Below the pieces are notes generated by a model. The model saw only the letters and a program-made list of their open reading frames with translations, ran no database searches and was not told the DNA's origin. DNA of 64,000 nt from Adineta vaga (lineage: Eukaryota > Rotifera): NCBI GenBank assembly GCA_021613535.1, contig CP075493.1, forward strand, positions 16,988,001 through 17,052,000, in the 5' to 3' direction. The position numbers and the translations under genes were made by a program. Positions 11,701 to 22,663 of the stretch are shown piece after piece. Every line of letters starts with the position of its first letter. The stretch's first letter is position 1.

Positions 11701-14700
11701 GCAAATTCTAACATTTGTGAGGAAGAAGTTAGAAAATCGTAGATAAGAAAAATAGAATTATTGATTCTTATAAATGGTAAATCCAGAAACTAAACTTTTC
11801 TCATTCACGTATTCAATCATTTGGTGATAGATCCGAGATATTCATTAGCACGATAGAATTCGAATACATTCTCGACGTGACAACATGTCAGAATATTCAC
11901 AAGTCAAATCTATGATTCAGCCTGAGTGATGTATATTAGTTTTCTAAAAAAAGACACAAAACAGAGAATATAATCGTTGTAAGGATGTAGATCTAATGCA
12001 CTCAAAGAATAGAGATACTTACAGGGGTGCTTTTTTAACTTGGAGAAATTACGGTGGACTGAGGCTTTTAAGTATTAGACTATTTTCATCAAAATATTTT
12101 TTGATAAATAAAAAATTGATGTAACTTTTAGTAATTTGAATGTGAAAAACATTTCGAGATACTTTAGCTTTAGGATAAAGTTGAAAGTGATTTTTCTGTA
12201 CTTATAGGAAGAAGTTGAAGTGAAAACTTTAATTTCAAGTTTGAAAGGATAGTTAAAATACCACTCTTGTTTCTTCATTATTTTATTCAGCGCAGGAGTG
12301 CAAGATAAAAAGATTTACCGATATGTCGAAACGTTGTAGAGACATGAATGGGTTGTATGTACAGGACGTATTACAATTAGTTGACGCTTCATAGACAAAT
12401 CTTAAGCTCTACAATTTTCGCAAGTATTGTTATTTTCTTCTCATACTTTGGATACTGTTCAACAAAAACGGACGTAACGAAAAATCAGATGGAATGATAT
12501 CCTCGAGTTTTGCTCAATTATATCCCGTTCGATAGAGTATTACTAAATAGCAGAGAATTTGAAAGAATCTCATAGTTCGAGAAAAGCCGAATTTTGAGTT
12601 TCGGGTTACAATCTTGCTTATTTAGAAATCTCAAAAACAATAGTTTTTACAAAAAATTTCAAAAAAATGCAGCAGTATCGTTTGTTAAGATACAGTTTTA
12701 CACATGTTTATTTCCTTCATCCAAGAAAGTACTGCAAATGCAACTTTAAAATAGTTCCTTTAGCCAAGAGCTCTCAAAATTTCTAAGCTGTTAATAAAAA
12801 TTATTTTACTTTAAGCTCTCTGAAAATGATAACTGTATAACAAAAGAAAATAGAAAAATATAACGACAGATTTAGAAACACAAAGCTGAAAGAGAAATTT
12901 CTGTGGATTTTCTACTCTCTGTTGATATTCTATCATATGAAATATGGTCGGGTGAAAAACGGAGAAAGTCATCGCAGCTGATCTTTACTTCCGATACACG
13001 TTTCGGAGACTATTTGTAGTATTAATAAATCAAAAGCATTATAGTGTGGAAAGATGTAATTTCACATGCATTAGTTATGTCGATATTTCATTGTTGCTCG
13101 TCGAGACGAAATGGCAAAGTTTGTATTTCAGTTTCATACTACTGAAATAAATCATATTGTATGCCTCGAAAAGATCTAAATATCATGGTATGCGTGAGTT
13201 ATATTGTTAGATGAATTTAGATTTACAGATTCTAAAATGTCTCTCTATAACTACATAAATCTTTCTCTTACTAATTTTTAATAATTCATCACAAAGGATT
13301 CAATAATCAGACGATTGTTTTCATTTTTCAGAAACGTATTGCCAGGCAGGAGACTTTTTCGTCGGTCGTACTAACGTTCCACGTTATACCGCTCAATGGC
13401 AATTTGAGAATAATGCCAACGACCTTCTTAATGTAAGTATAACGCGACTTCGATACATTTGATCATGGACGATATTTTTATAGCAATATAATGCTGTGGT
13501 GACTGGTTCCGTAAGTTACCCAACAGGTTATGTTGGTTCATCGATACAATTTAATGGAGCAGAATATCTAACAGCACCATTTATTAGTTTTACATCGTCA
13601 AGTTTCACAATAGAAGCTTGGATTTATCCAACAGTGTTAAATACCGGTGGACCGGATTACAGTATTTTTGGTGAATGTGATAGTAGTAGTACTGGCACAC
13701 AAAATGATTGTATTCAAATATTAATTAAAAACTCTGGTTCATACAAATTATATATGAGTAAGTTTCATTAAGTTTGACGGCAAAAAAGTCTTTCATGAAT
13801 AATCAAAAGGTCTTGGAAGTGACAGCGTGTCCAGTACAACAGTACTGTCCGCTTCAAATGCTAATACTTGGATGCATGTGGCATTTGTTTTTGATTCCTT
13901 ATCAAAAAAAATAATCATCTACTTGAATGGTTACAATGTTGGACAATCAGCTTCGGCGACATCTTCAACAGGATATGTTGGCAGTTCAGGATCAGTTTAT
14001 ATTGGTAAGAAACATTGTAACTGATCTCTTTAAATTCCGATTTATTTCTATAAATATGCAGCAGCCACTAAAGCAATGATTCCATTCGTGGGTCGTATTG
14101 ATCATATGACCGGTAAGAAAACTGAAGATAATAAAAATTTTAATAATATTTACATATATGTATTGATAATCTTCTTTCTAGTAATCAAAAGAGCTAAATG
14201 CGCATGTGAAATACTAAACGACGCTACTTTGACTGCTTATTATTCATTCGATTCCGGTTCACCCGACGACGATGGACCGAACTTTAGGAATGGAAATATT
14301 TTTGGCGGTGTCACCACTGTGCCTGGTTATATTGGCAAAGCCCTCTCGTTCAGTTCAACAAGTACATATTTTCGTTCATATGACATCTCTTTTATAAGTA
14401 AACCCTCAAGTGATTTTTCGGTTGCACTCTGGATTAAACCATCTTCAGTTACTAATGGCGCAATCATCATTCACATATCGAATAACTTGGGTGGAGACGG
14501 GTTTTGTTATCCTATTATTGGATTGGACTCTTCCGGTAGGATTGTTGTTCAAGTACTTGGCAGTGCATATAAAGATGTCGTTGGGACTGTTCCTCCTTTA
14601 AATGAATGGACTCATATTGTGCAAACGTACAGCCCGTCTAATGGTTTAAGATTATATCTAAATGGAGTACTATCAGGTTCAACAGGCGCTTTCAATACTA

Positions 14701-14870
14701 TTGGTTCAAACAATAAAATGTATATGTACGTTGGATATTACGGGCCAGATAGTTCGCCGTGTGGTGTACATCAATTAACAAGACAGCCTTTTATTGGAGC
14801 CATTGATGAGCTACGAATTTACACACGAGAACTGAGTGATTCGGATGTTTGGGTGCTTGCTAACCAATGA
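5701..14870 (+). CDS. type II membrane protein: 19 Cys-rich repeats plus two LamG-like domains
   Basis: I could assemble 29 exons that stay in frame throughout (4812 nt, 1603 aa). N-terminal exons: 5701-5774, 5831-5976, 6032-6112, 6201-6279, 6344-6609. They encode a short cytoplasmic tail, one strong transmembrane helix (WIPVLAICFILMVLGIIAG...) and a linker. Then come 19 cysteine-rich modules, each one symmetric phase 1-1 exon of 147-156 nt: 6963-7115, 7194-7343, 7577-7723, 7786-7932, 7989-8135, 8201-8347, 8400-8546, 8599-8751, 8806-8952, 9005-9154, 9209-9358, 9410-9562, 9617-9766, 9818-9970, 10025-10174, 10226-10378, 10433-10582, 10635-10787, 10841-10996. Module consensus: C.DG..NG.ET..DCGG..C..C..G..C....DC....C....C. 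After a 2.3-kb intron, exons 13332-13432, 13484-13757, 13810-14004, 14062-14112 and 14182-14870 encode two concanavalin/LamG-3-like jelly rolls (motifs IEAWIYP, WMHVAFVFD, YLNG; SVALWIKP, WTHIVQTYS, YLNG). Likely a cell-surface adhesion or recognition protein; ligand unknown. Module 7 has Tyr in place of the first Cys. Confidence 0.85.
9209..10996 (+). repeat. 408-bp higher-order tandem array inside the Cys-rich gene
   Basis: The modules starting at 9209, 9617, 10025, 10433 and 10841 are spaced by exactly 408 bp each time. One unit is an A-type exon (150 bp), an intron of 51-52 bp, a B-type exon (153 bp) and an intron of 53-54 bp. The units starting at 9617 and 10025 are nearly identical in introns as well as exons, which indicates very recent duplication or gene conversion. 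Older modules (6963-8952) have diverged in sequence and intron length. Confidence 0.85.
10997..13331 (+). other. unusually long intron (2.3 kb) without recognised content
   Basis: It is bounded by A|GTGAGTAAA at 10996/10997 and TTTTTCAG at 13331, and it separates the Cys-rich modules from the LamG part, while the other introns of this gene are mostly 50-90 bp. I see no coding frame, tandem repeat or terminal inverted repeat inside. It may hold an old, unrecognisable insertion or mark the fusion point of two formerly separate genes (inference). Confidence 0.6.
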
Positions 14871-15959
14871 TTTTCATACAACATGAAGTGACAAGAAACA
14901 AAAATAGAAAACGAACATATTACTTTTTGCGAGCTGAATTGTTTTTGATTGAAAATAAAATATTCAATTATTTAAGAGATTTACTTTCTAATTAATAGCA
15001 AAATATATCCTATAGATAGAAATGAAAGTTTGAATATTAATTTCATAGAATGATTACAAATCTTGTAGAAAAACGAAAGGTGTGGATGTATTCGCGAGAA
15101 ATGAAATTTCAACTCGAAGCGTAAGGCTTTTCAGGTTCGAACTGAAGTTGTGATTGAGTTGGAGCGAGAATTGTTAGGAGACGAGTGAATTTGGAATGCT
15201 ACATAGTATAAGTTGTTCTATTTTAGATATGCGCGACAGGATATGTTGTGATATAATGGAAAAATTTCAAGAACAACCTTCTGTGGGTCTCCTTTCATTT
15301 TCTGACATATGAAGTTTTCAGCCTGGAAGGTTCTTGACTATCACCGGGTACCTCCGCTATTAGAGATATAATTTGGAACTTTTCTTTCCACACGATTTCA
15401 ATATCTTACTGAAAAGAAAATTATGGTGTCATAAATTTTGAGATTATTCTATTAGATGGAAAAATTTATGTTCATTTTATACTCTTTCTAATAAAAATTA
15501 AATTGTTTCTAATTATATCATAAATTCTCATCCACTTACTACCGAGGTTTGAATTTATTGCATTAACACGAATACTATCAATTATTTCCTTGACAGAAAG
15601 CGAATTTCATTGATTATGATTAATGATTTTTCAAAGTTTCCATACTGAGTTTAGATCATGTACTCAACTGACTTTTCTGGATTCGAAATACAAATGTCGA
15701 CAACTGATGACACTTATCGATAATCTATTTGAATAGTATGATATATTCGATTTTGTTTCACTTCCACATTTTATATTTTTCGCTAAACTAGAACTGATTT
15801 ACATAATATCTGCAGATTTTTTTGTTTTCTGGTCTGAGCCCAGTTTTTCTCCATATTTTCGATGCTAATTTTTTTAGACTCGATCGTTTCCAATTTACAT
15901 AATATTCAATCATGAATATGGATAGTATTAGTAACAATCAATTTCCTCCTGCTATTCAT
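14871..15959. other. intergenic, no gene seen
   Basis: AT-rich spacer between the LamG gene and the NmrA-like pseudogene. No ORF, repeat or RNA gene recognised. Confidence 0.4.
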
Positions 15960-16749
15960 ACAAATGAAAAACTGATCATTTGAATTATTGGTTCATCTGG
16001 TAATATTGCGGTCGTGGAATATTAGATGCGTTTCAATATTCTACTTCCTTTCAGACTGCAATCAACAATAATTTACTGGAAATGATCAATCTATTGAGAT
16101 AGTTTTTGCTGGAGCCAATTGTTTATTTTTACAAACTGGTTATTTTATCAAATCAATTCTACAAAAGCAAAACTCTTATTGATTATGCTAAAGCTGTTTA
16201 TGTTGAATTTATTTTACATGGATGTGTATTAACATAAGATAATACCATCAATGAAAGTTTTGCTTTTCATATTCTTATTGAAAAATATATTGAATATTTA
16301 AGTTTTAAATATTGTCATTTACATATCCACCTATATATATGCAAGTATTAATTGGATATGCCAGAGAAAAAGTGGTTGATTTGAAGAAAAAACAAGTCGA
16401 ATTGTATTGAACATCTGATTATTTGTTAATATGGATTGATTGTAATGATGTGGGAAAAGTAGCTGCATCGATATTATGCGATTATCATTCATATCTGAGC
16501 AAAATTTATCGACTAACAGCGGATCAAGTTACAATGAAACAAGTAACAAGATTGTTCTCAAAAGAATTTCAGATGGATTTGAAATATAATTATATCAATG
16601 CTGAACATTGGGCGAATTTAACGTGTAATAAAATATTTGAAATTAAAGAAATATCTAATCAAGATAAGTTTAGTCAATGTAATTATGTTCATTCTACTAA
16701 ACAAGCTTTTCTTCGACATAATAATAATAATACATTTGATGAAAAATGA
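15960..16749 (+). pseudogene. decayed NmrA-like NAD(P)-binding protein
   Basis: Fragments in shifting frames follow the order of an NmrA-type Rossmann protein: IIGSSGNI at about 15985 (dinucleotide-binding loop), IVFAGANCLFL, then KTLIDYAKAVYVEFILHG, then SFAFHILIEKYIE. Finally an open stretch, 16423-16749, begins LIWIDCNDVGKVAASILCD and continues through IYRLTADQVTMKQVTRLFSKEF, as in the C-terminal half of the family. Several stops (for example TAG after NIAVVEY) and frameshifts separate the parts. A functional copy would be a redox-sensing or reductase-like protein; this one is dead. Confidence 0.7.
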
Positions 16750-17550
16750 AAAATTTATCTGAATTTTGATTATTTATTAAATTATTATCATTGGAATAAA
16801 ACTGAAAATAAATTAGAAGAATTTATCAAAAATAATCGAGACATTTTTCTTTAAATATTACTAAACATCATCTTATGAATTGTAAACAATATTTTTACAG
16901 TATTTCATAGATTTTACTAAAACCTATTGTTCTTGTTATTTTCACTAATTAATATCAATTTATACAATCATAATCAAATATATACTTCACCTAATTGTAC
17001 ACCATTACCAAGACGAATAATATTTAATACATTTTCATCAGTATATGTGTAACTTTCAATTAAATTCATATTTTTCATTAAAAAAAAGTTGTGGATCATC
17101 TCAAATAATCGTATCCAGTTTTCGTTATATCATATAATGATATGTAAAATTCAACGAGTCATTATATTATTTATTTATGACATTTATTCAAATAAGTTAT
17201 CTTTTACGTTGTATGTGACATTGAGAAATAAATATTTATCTATCGAGAAAGTAGTTTTAAGAAAGAACTTATTTTTATTGTATTTAACTAAATGTCAAGT
17301 CAAATAGAATATGCAAGAAAAACGAAGTTATTCTCAGTTTTTCACTGAAACTTATCGATCAATCAATTGGTATAGTATCATCGTTGATTTAAGATTGTCT
17401 ATTTCTTCATTATTACTTTATCAATTTTACTAATTATTTTGTCCCTATGATGGAGTGTGAGTGTGAATAAGACGATGATTAGAAATTATTCTTTTTATAG
17501 TATGATCTCGTACTGATAAGATTAACAATACATGACGAGGATATAAAGCA
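16750..17550. other. intergenic, no gene seen
   Basis: Very AT-rich. A short open frame (17089-17307) is mostly low-complexity hydrophobic sequence and is not supported. One isolated GTGTGAGTGTG arm lies at about 17457 without a partner. Confidence 0.35.
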
Positions 17551-18060
17551 TCTGTTTTAAAAAATGATATCATATTAGTTGCTGGTGAAATTGGTCATAA
17601 TGGTTTTATTCATAGTTTGGAATTATATGATCCGTCGATAGGAACTTCGATAATGATGAATAAAATGAATTATGTACGATGTAATCATACTATATCTATA
17701 CTATATCAGATAGAAAAATATTATTTACTGGTGGACCTAATAATTTAAGTAATAGTTTTTGAATAGTGCAGAATTATTCGATGTATTAATAAAAACATGA
17801 ACATTAACGATAGTACGATGAATTATCCTTGACAGAAACATTGAGCATCGATGGTACTTAATGGAAATGTATTGATCACAGGTGGAATAAATGCAAATGA
17901 TAGTCTCAATACAAGTGAAATATATGATCCGTTAACAAGAAAATAGAAGATTTATGCTAAAATGAATGACAGACGATCATCTTATGCTGTAGTCGAATAC
18001 TTAATTGGAGATTCCTTCGTTTTAGATGGATATATGTATCCAATAGCAACAATCTTAGCA
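17551..18060 (+). pseudogene. decayed Kelch-repeat protein
   Basis: Interrupted frames carry Kelch repeat signatures: ILVAGEIGHNGFIHSLELYDP (about 17575), then KILFTGGPNNL with SAELFDV, then VLITGGINANDSLNTSEIYDPLTRK (about 17868) followed by KMNDRRSSYAV. Stops (TGA, TAG) and frame changes occur between and inside the repeats, and no upstream start or signal is retained. In metazoans and bacteria Kelch repeats form beta-propellers; here only about three blades remain. Confidence 0.65.
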
Positions 18061-19018
18061 AAATAGGAATAGCTATTATCTACTGATGGATGAAGTAACG
18101 ATATAGTATAATCTTCTAGATAGTTATTGAGTCATATATTCCATCAACAGATTTTTATTCTTTTAAATAATTATCGATCATTTCGATATCACATAATTCT
18201 TTTGTTAATTAATCATTAGAAAAATATTATGATGATATAATTTCAAAATAGAAACCTTATGAAAATTGATCAAAACATAAATTTTATGTGAAAAGAACAT
18301 CAAATTCCTCAAAAAGAATTTCATCATACAAATAGATTTTTTATTTTAGTAATACGAATTTTACAATCGAATATATAGTTTGAATTAATTATTATAAGAA
18401 ATTTTGAAATGAAATCATCGAAGAAAATTATCATTAAAATAATTATGTAATTCATCTTTTATCCGCAATGTCATATCTAATGCTGTTGAATTAAAGATTG
18501 TATTTTCAGATCTATGAAGACATTCAGGAACAAAATGAGGTATAGAAAATAAATACATATCATTAAGATTTCATTTCTAATGTTAATTTAAGAATCTTTT
18601 AAATTTAATCAAAAGTTTATTCAGTAGAACAATGTTATTTAGAAAAAATATTTCGTAGATGAAATAAAAAGAAAAAACTGACAGATGTCTATTCATATAA
18701 TTACATTGCAATACAATTTCAGTTAAATATCTGTATGTGTTTCTTTTGATTGTTTTATTTTGAGATAATATTGAAATATTAGTTTTACGAAATAATCGAA
18801 TGAATAATTTGACATTTTTATTATTCATCTATGTCAAAAGTAATTTTCTTATTTTTCTTATCAAAAAATCATTGATTATTCACCATTTAATTAACATTAT
18901 AACAAAAATAACAAAGAAATATTTATTCGGAGAAAAAAGAAACCAAAATTGTCTTTTATTTTTTACTTTAATATATAAAGAAAGAAAAGATAAATACATA
19001 TCATTTGATTTGATTGAA
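18061..19018. other. intergenic, no gene seen
   Basis: Very AT-rich; the hydrophobic frames on both strands near 18583-18990 look like low-complexity artefacts. Confidence 0.35.
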
Positions 19019-20133
19019 ATGATTTCAATAAGTCAATCTTTGGATTATAAACAAGATGAAAATATTCAAATAGAAAACATTTGTGATAATGAAATAACTA
19101 CTAACGATGAAAATCAAAGCAAAATTAATTCATTTGAATCTATCCATGGAATTTGTACGTCTTTCTTTTCCTATGCATTTCATCTTTTGTTTTGTTTTTT
19201 TTATTTTAAAGGAAATGTTTTCGTTTGAAAATATCTAATCAACTTTGTGTTACTCTCATATCTTTTCTATTTCTAATTATTTTAATGACAATTGGAATTA
19301 TGATTGTTTATCTTAATGTACCAAAACCTAAAGGTTTGTTTCTATTTGATTTATAAAATCTTTATTTGATCTTTTTTTTAGTAAAAAAAATGTCAATTAA
19401 ATTTTGAACGAACTAATTCCACTTCTATTGAATATAATTATGGTCCACAATATGTTGCTATTGGTGATTTTAATCATGATCAATGGATTGATATATGGTT
19501 ATTGCAAATTGGTTTGTTAATCAAATTGATATTTATGAAGGATTAAATGATGAAACATTTTCTAAACAATTTTATGATTCAACTGGAATCAATTCAAATC
19601 CAACAATAGTTGCTGTTAATGATTTGAATAACGATTTTCATTTGGATATTGCAGTTGCTAATTATGGTACACATTCTATTGGAATATTTTATCGATTTGG
19701 TAATGGATCATTTAAAAATCAAATAGAAATCTCAACAGGAATATCACGACCAACATCAGTTGATTTAATTGATATGAATAATGATTTATTCATTGATATT
19801 ATTATTATTAATTATGGAACTAAAAATGAAATCTATTCAAAATCGATGACTTATTCAACTGGTTATGATTCTTATCCATATTCATTAACAATTGGTGATT
19901 TCAATAATGATATTCAATTAGATATTATAGTTATTAATTATAATAATAATAAATTTGGAGTTTTATTTGGTCATGGTAATGAAACATTTGATAATATGAT
20001 TTTCTTTTCAATGCCATATGGATCTCATCTATTTTCATTTGCTCTTGCTGATTTTAATCATGATGAAAAAATGAATATTGATCTGATCAATAATGGAACT
20101 GATAATTTAAGTATTTATTTACATACTTGTTAA
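19019..20133 (+). pseudogene. type II membrane FG-GAP/VCBS-repeat protein, frame-broken
   Basis: Modular layout: an acidic cytoplasmic N-terminus (about 45 aa from the ATG at 19019), then a transmembrane helix (19230-19320, LCVTLISFLFLIILMTIGIMI), then beta-propeller repeats with FG-GAP/VCBS calcium-loop motifs (AIGDFNHDQWID, AVNDLNNDFHLDIAVANYG, TIGDFNNDIQLDIIVINY, ALADFNHDEKMNID). The second and third exons do not join in phase across the poly-A acceptor region (about 19382-19391), and a second frameshift lies at about 19493 (DQWID then MVIANW). The rest, 19495-20133, is open. Two indels suggest a young pseudogene, although homopolymer assembly error could explain the first. Confidence 0.65.
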
Positions 20134-20663
20134 TTAGATTTGAGTTTTTTTCTAAAAATTTATCATTAATAAAAAGAATAATGATTTATTAGAACTTTTT
20201 TTTCTTCTATTTAAACACAAAATTAGAAATATTCTAATATTATTTATAAAATGAAAATCTATAATCATTGAAAAGAGAAAAAACGTTTTTTTCCTCTTTG
20301 TAATCTTTTTGTTCGAAGTTGAAGAAATAGAAATATTTCTGTGTATGTCAATAAGATTCAATTATAAAATAATTCTATTTTTAGTTGAGAAATTATATAA
20401 TTCGTCACTATTAATCTACATACAATTAAATATGTTTATATTTAATGATAATAATTATTTAGATATTTCTGACCTAGAATAATAATCATGAATATATTTA
20501 TATCGAGAAATATTTTTCATTAAAACTAAATGTACGTTACGGACAAAAATTAATTTCATTTAATGATTTTTAATAAATTCCGATTGATATAATTAATTTT
20601 GTTACTACAAATAGATTAAACTTATAGTATAAAAGTTGAAAATATTTTCTATTTATTTCAAAA
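20134..20663. other. intergenic, no gene seen
   Basis: AT-rich spacer between the FG-GAP remnant and the GPCR gene; it probably contains the GPCR promoter, with TATAGTATAAAAG at about 20624 as a possible TATA element about 40 bp before the ATG. Confidence 0.35.
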
Positions 20664-21620
20664 ATGAATACAACAACACAATCTCCATGTATAGTTTTAA
20701 GTTGGTCATCTGATACAGCACATACTCGTCAACCAACATTATATATTTGTATAATTGCAACTATAATTCATACAATATTTTGGATACATTTTTTATTTTA
20801 TTCATCCGTTCGACAAAGAGGAATGTTTTGGCTTTATATTTATTTATTAACAGATCTTTTTCTTATTTTTCGATTTTTTTTATTTTATGGTCAACGTATT
20901 TCTAATGTTTGTGTTCCAAGATCAGCACGTACAATCTTATGTTATTTTGAAGCTATATCAAAAATTTATACAAATGTTATTCAAAGTTATATTCTTTTAG
21001 GTCTTAATATATGTCGTTACATACAAATTGTTTTTAATAGAAATATTTATATAAAAAATATTCGTTCACTTATTTTGGGTAATTTAGCAATTTATATTAT
21101 TCCAATGCTTAATATTGTTATTCAATTTCTTATTAATTGGACACAATTATGGCGTCAATTAGGTGGTATATGTGATATTAAATATATATCAATATATGTT
21201 CAAATATTTAATATGTTTATTGTTTATTTTATACCAGTTTGTTCAAATATAATATTTATTTATCTTTGTATTCGTTTTATAAGTTCAACTGGAAATATTC
21301 GTAATCAACAAATAATTAATAATCGTCGTAAATTTCATTTACGATTAGTTATTCAATCAATTGTATTTTATTCAGTTTGGCTTATTTTATGGAGTCCATT
21401 TGTACTTTCTTTTCAATTTATTAATGCAAATACTCCAATTGGTATTGTTACATCAATGCTTAATTATATTCAAATTGCAATAGATCCAGCTATTGTGGCA
21501 ATTATTGATATAAGATTTTATAAAGCTTGGAAAAAAACATTTACGAAAATTATAAGAAAAAGAAAACGATCGAGACAAACTCTTCCAACAATAATAACAG
21601 AAGATATTAAAAGACGTTAA
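20664..21620 (+). CDS. rhodopsin-family (class A-like) G-protein-coupled receptor
   Basis: Single-exon 318-aa protein with seven hydrophobic segments, a short extracellular N-terminus with an NTT glycosylation site, and a basic C-terminal tail. TM3 ends in NICRYIQIV in place of the canonical DRY; TM6 has FYSVWLILWSPFVL, resembling the CWxP switch; TM7 has DPAIVAIIDIRFYKAW in place of NPxxY. Cys residues before TM3 and in extracellular loop 2 (GGICDIKY) can form the usual disulfide. It belongs to the divergent peptide/FMRFamide-like receptor group expanded in rotifers (inference from motif pattern). Ligand unknown. The lack of introns suits a retro- or tandem-expanded receptor family. Confidence 0.85.
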   Translation: MNTTTQSPCIVLSWSSDTAHTRQPTLYICIIATIIHTIFWIHFLFYSSVRQRGMFWLYIYLLTDLFLIFRFFLFYGQRISNVCVPRSARTILCYFEAISKIYTNVIQSYILLGLNICRYIQIVFNRNIYIKNIRSLILGNLAIYIIPMLNIVIQFLINWTQLWRQLGGICDIKYISIYVQIFNMFIVYFIPVCSNIIFIYLCIRFISSTGNIRNQQIINNRRKFHLRLVIQSIVFYSVWLILWSPFVLSFQFINANTPIGIVTSMLNYIQIAIDPAIVAIIDIRFYKAWKKTFTKIIRKRKRSRQTLPTIITEDIKRR

Positions 21621-21835
21621 TATTATTTAAATAACAATTTTTACTTTGTCGTCTTCGTTCGTATATCCTTAATATTTACTTTTCTCTCGATTTTGTCGTA
21701 TCTTTGTTTCTAAAAATTCTTTGTCATGAATAAAATAAATATCTTACATCATTTTTGTTGATATGACATCATTATTTGTTATTTAAAGGAGCACATGTTT
21801 GATTTGTTGTATTTTGAAATATTTTCTTGAACAAA

Positions 21836-22336
21836 ATGGGATCTACTGTTGGTACAGGTTCTGTATATACAAAGGAAGATGTCGAAATGGAAATAGCTAA
21901 TCTAACACCACGATTGCCAATAGCTGAATTAATGAATGGTGGGATTATTAAATTGCAAGGAGCAAATGGATTTTTTAATCCTAATTCACTTATTGATCCA
22001 AGTTGGTTAAAAAATGCTATGACAATAGAAGAATATCGAGAAGCTATTAATTATATTAATCAATGTACAGCTTATGCCTTTATTGGTTTGAGTAAGATGT
22101 ATTCAATAGGTGACCGACCAATTCGTGAAAACCTAAGAACACAAGCTGGAATAACAGCGGTAAACAAAATCAATCAACGTTTTAAATCTCTAGAATTCAT
22201 TTATCAACAAACAGCTCAAATGATGCCTATGAGTACGACGTATAGCACTGATCCCGTCGTTCAATCCTTTGCTCGATTCAATGGAACGAAAGGACACTCA
22301 CAAATTGTTTTTCTCTATGTCAAAATAAATCAATAG
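21836..22336 (+). CDS. conserved-looking hypothetical protein (166 aa)
   Basis: I do not recognise the family. The ATG at 21836 is the first in frame (TTGAACAAA precedes it). The protein is soluble-looking, with no signal peptide or TM segment, and contains an amphipathic region SWLKNAMTIEEYREAINYINQCTAYAFIGL followed by a basic stretch and a Gln/Met-rich stretch. The arrangement EYREAINYIN faintly recalls the ERF4/Golgin-A7 palmitoylation cofactor family, but this is weak. A TGTGGG-type palindrome begins 55 bp after the stop. Confidence 0.6.
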   Translation: MGSTVGTGSVYTKEDVEMEIANLTPRLPIAELMNGGIIKLQGANGFFNPNSLIDPSWLKNAMTIEEYREAINYINQCTAYAFIGLSKMYSIGDRPIRENLRTQAGITAVNKINQRFKSLEFIYQQTAQMMPMSTTYSTDPVVQSFARFNGTKGHSQIVFLYVKINQ

Positions 22337-22390
22337 TTTCTATTTATTTCATTGTTTTCTCGCACTATGTGTATTTAATAAAGTTAACTA

Positions 22391-22464
22391 AGGGTGTGAA
22401 TGTGGATATATGTTCTTTTTGTCTTCATGTACACTTACACACATTCACATCCACACTCTCAAGA
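22391..22464. repeat. TGTGGG-type palindromic element 1
   Basis: AGGGTGTGAATGTGG is followed by a 35-nt loop and then CACATTCACATCCACACTCTCAAGA. The end CTCAAGAT is shared with other copies. It lies 55 bp downstream of a stop codon. Confidence 0.7.
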
Positions 22465-22663
22465 TTTTATTCGATCCTTGGACGGTATTTCGATACTATT
22501 TACTAATCTTAAAGAAAAAAATCTATCTAACAATCACATTATTATTAAATTCCACATAATCATCATATTTTATTTCTTTGAAACTCATTCACACTCTAGA
22601 TATTTAAAAGTGACAAAAAATATTAAACTATGATTAATTTATGTCGAAACCTTATCCACAATA

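Noticed and set aside
15121-15140. Possible tRNA T-loop (AGGTTCGAACT)
   Set aside because: No acceptor stem, D-arm or anticodon arm can be folded around it.
18583-18990. Overlapping hydrophobic ORFs on both strands
   Set aside because: Low-complexity translation of very AT-rich sequence on both strands.
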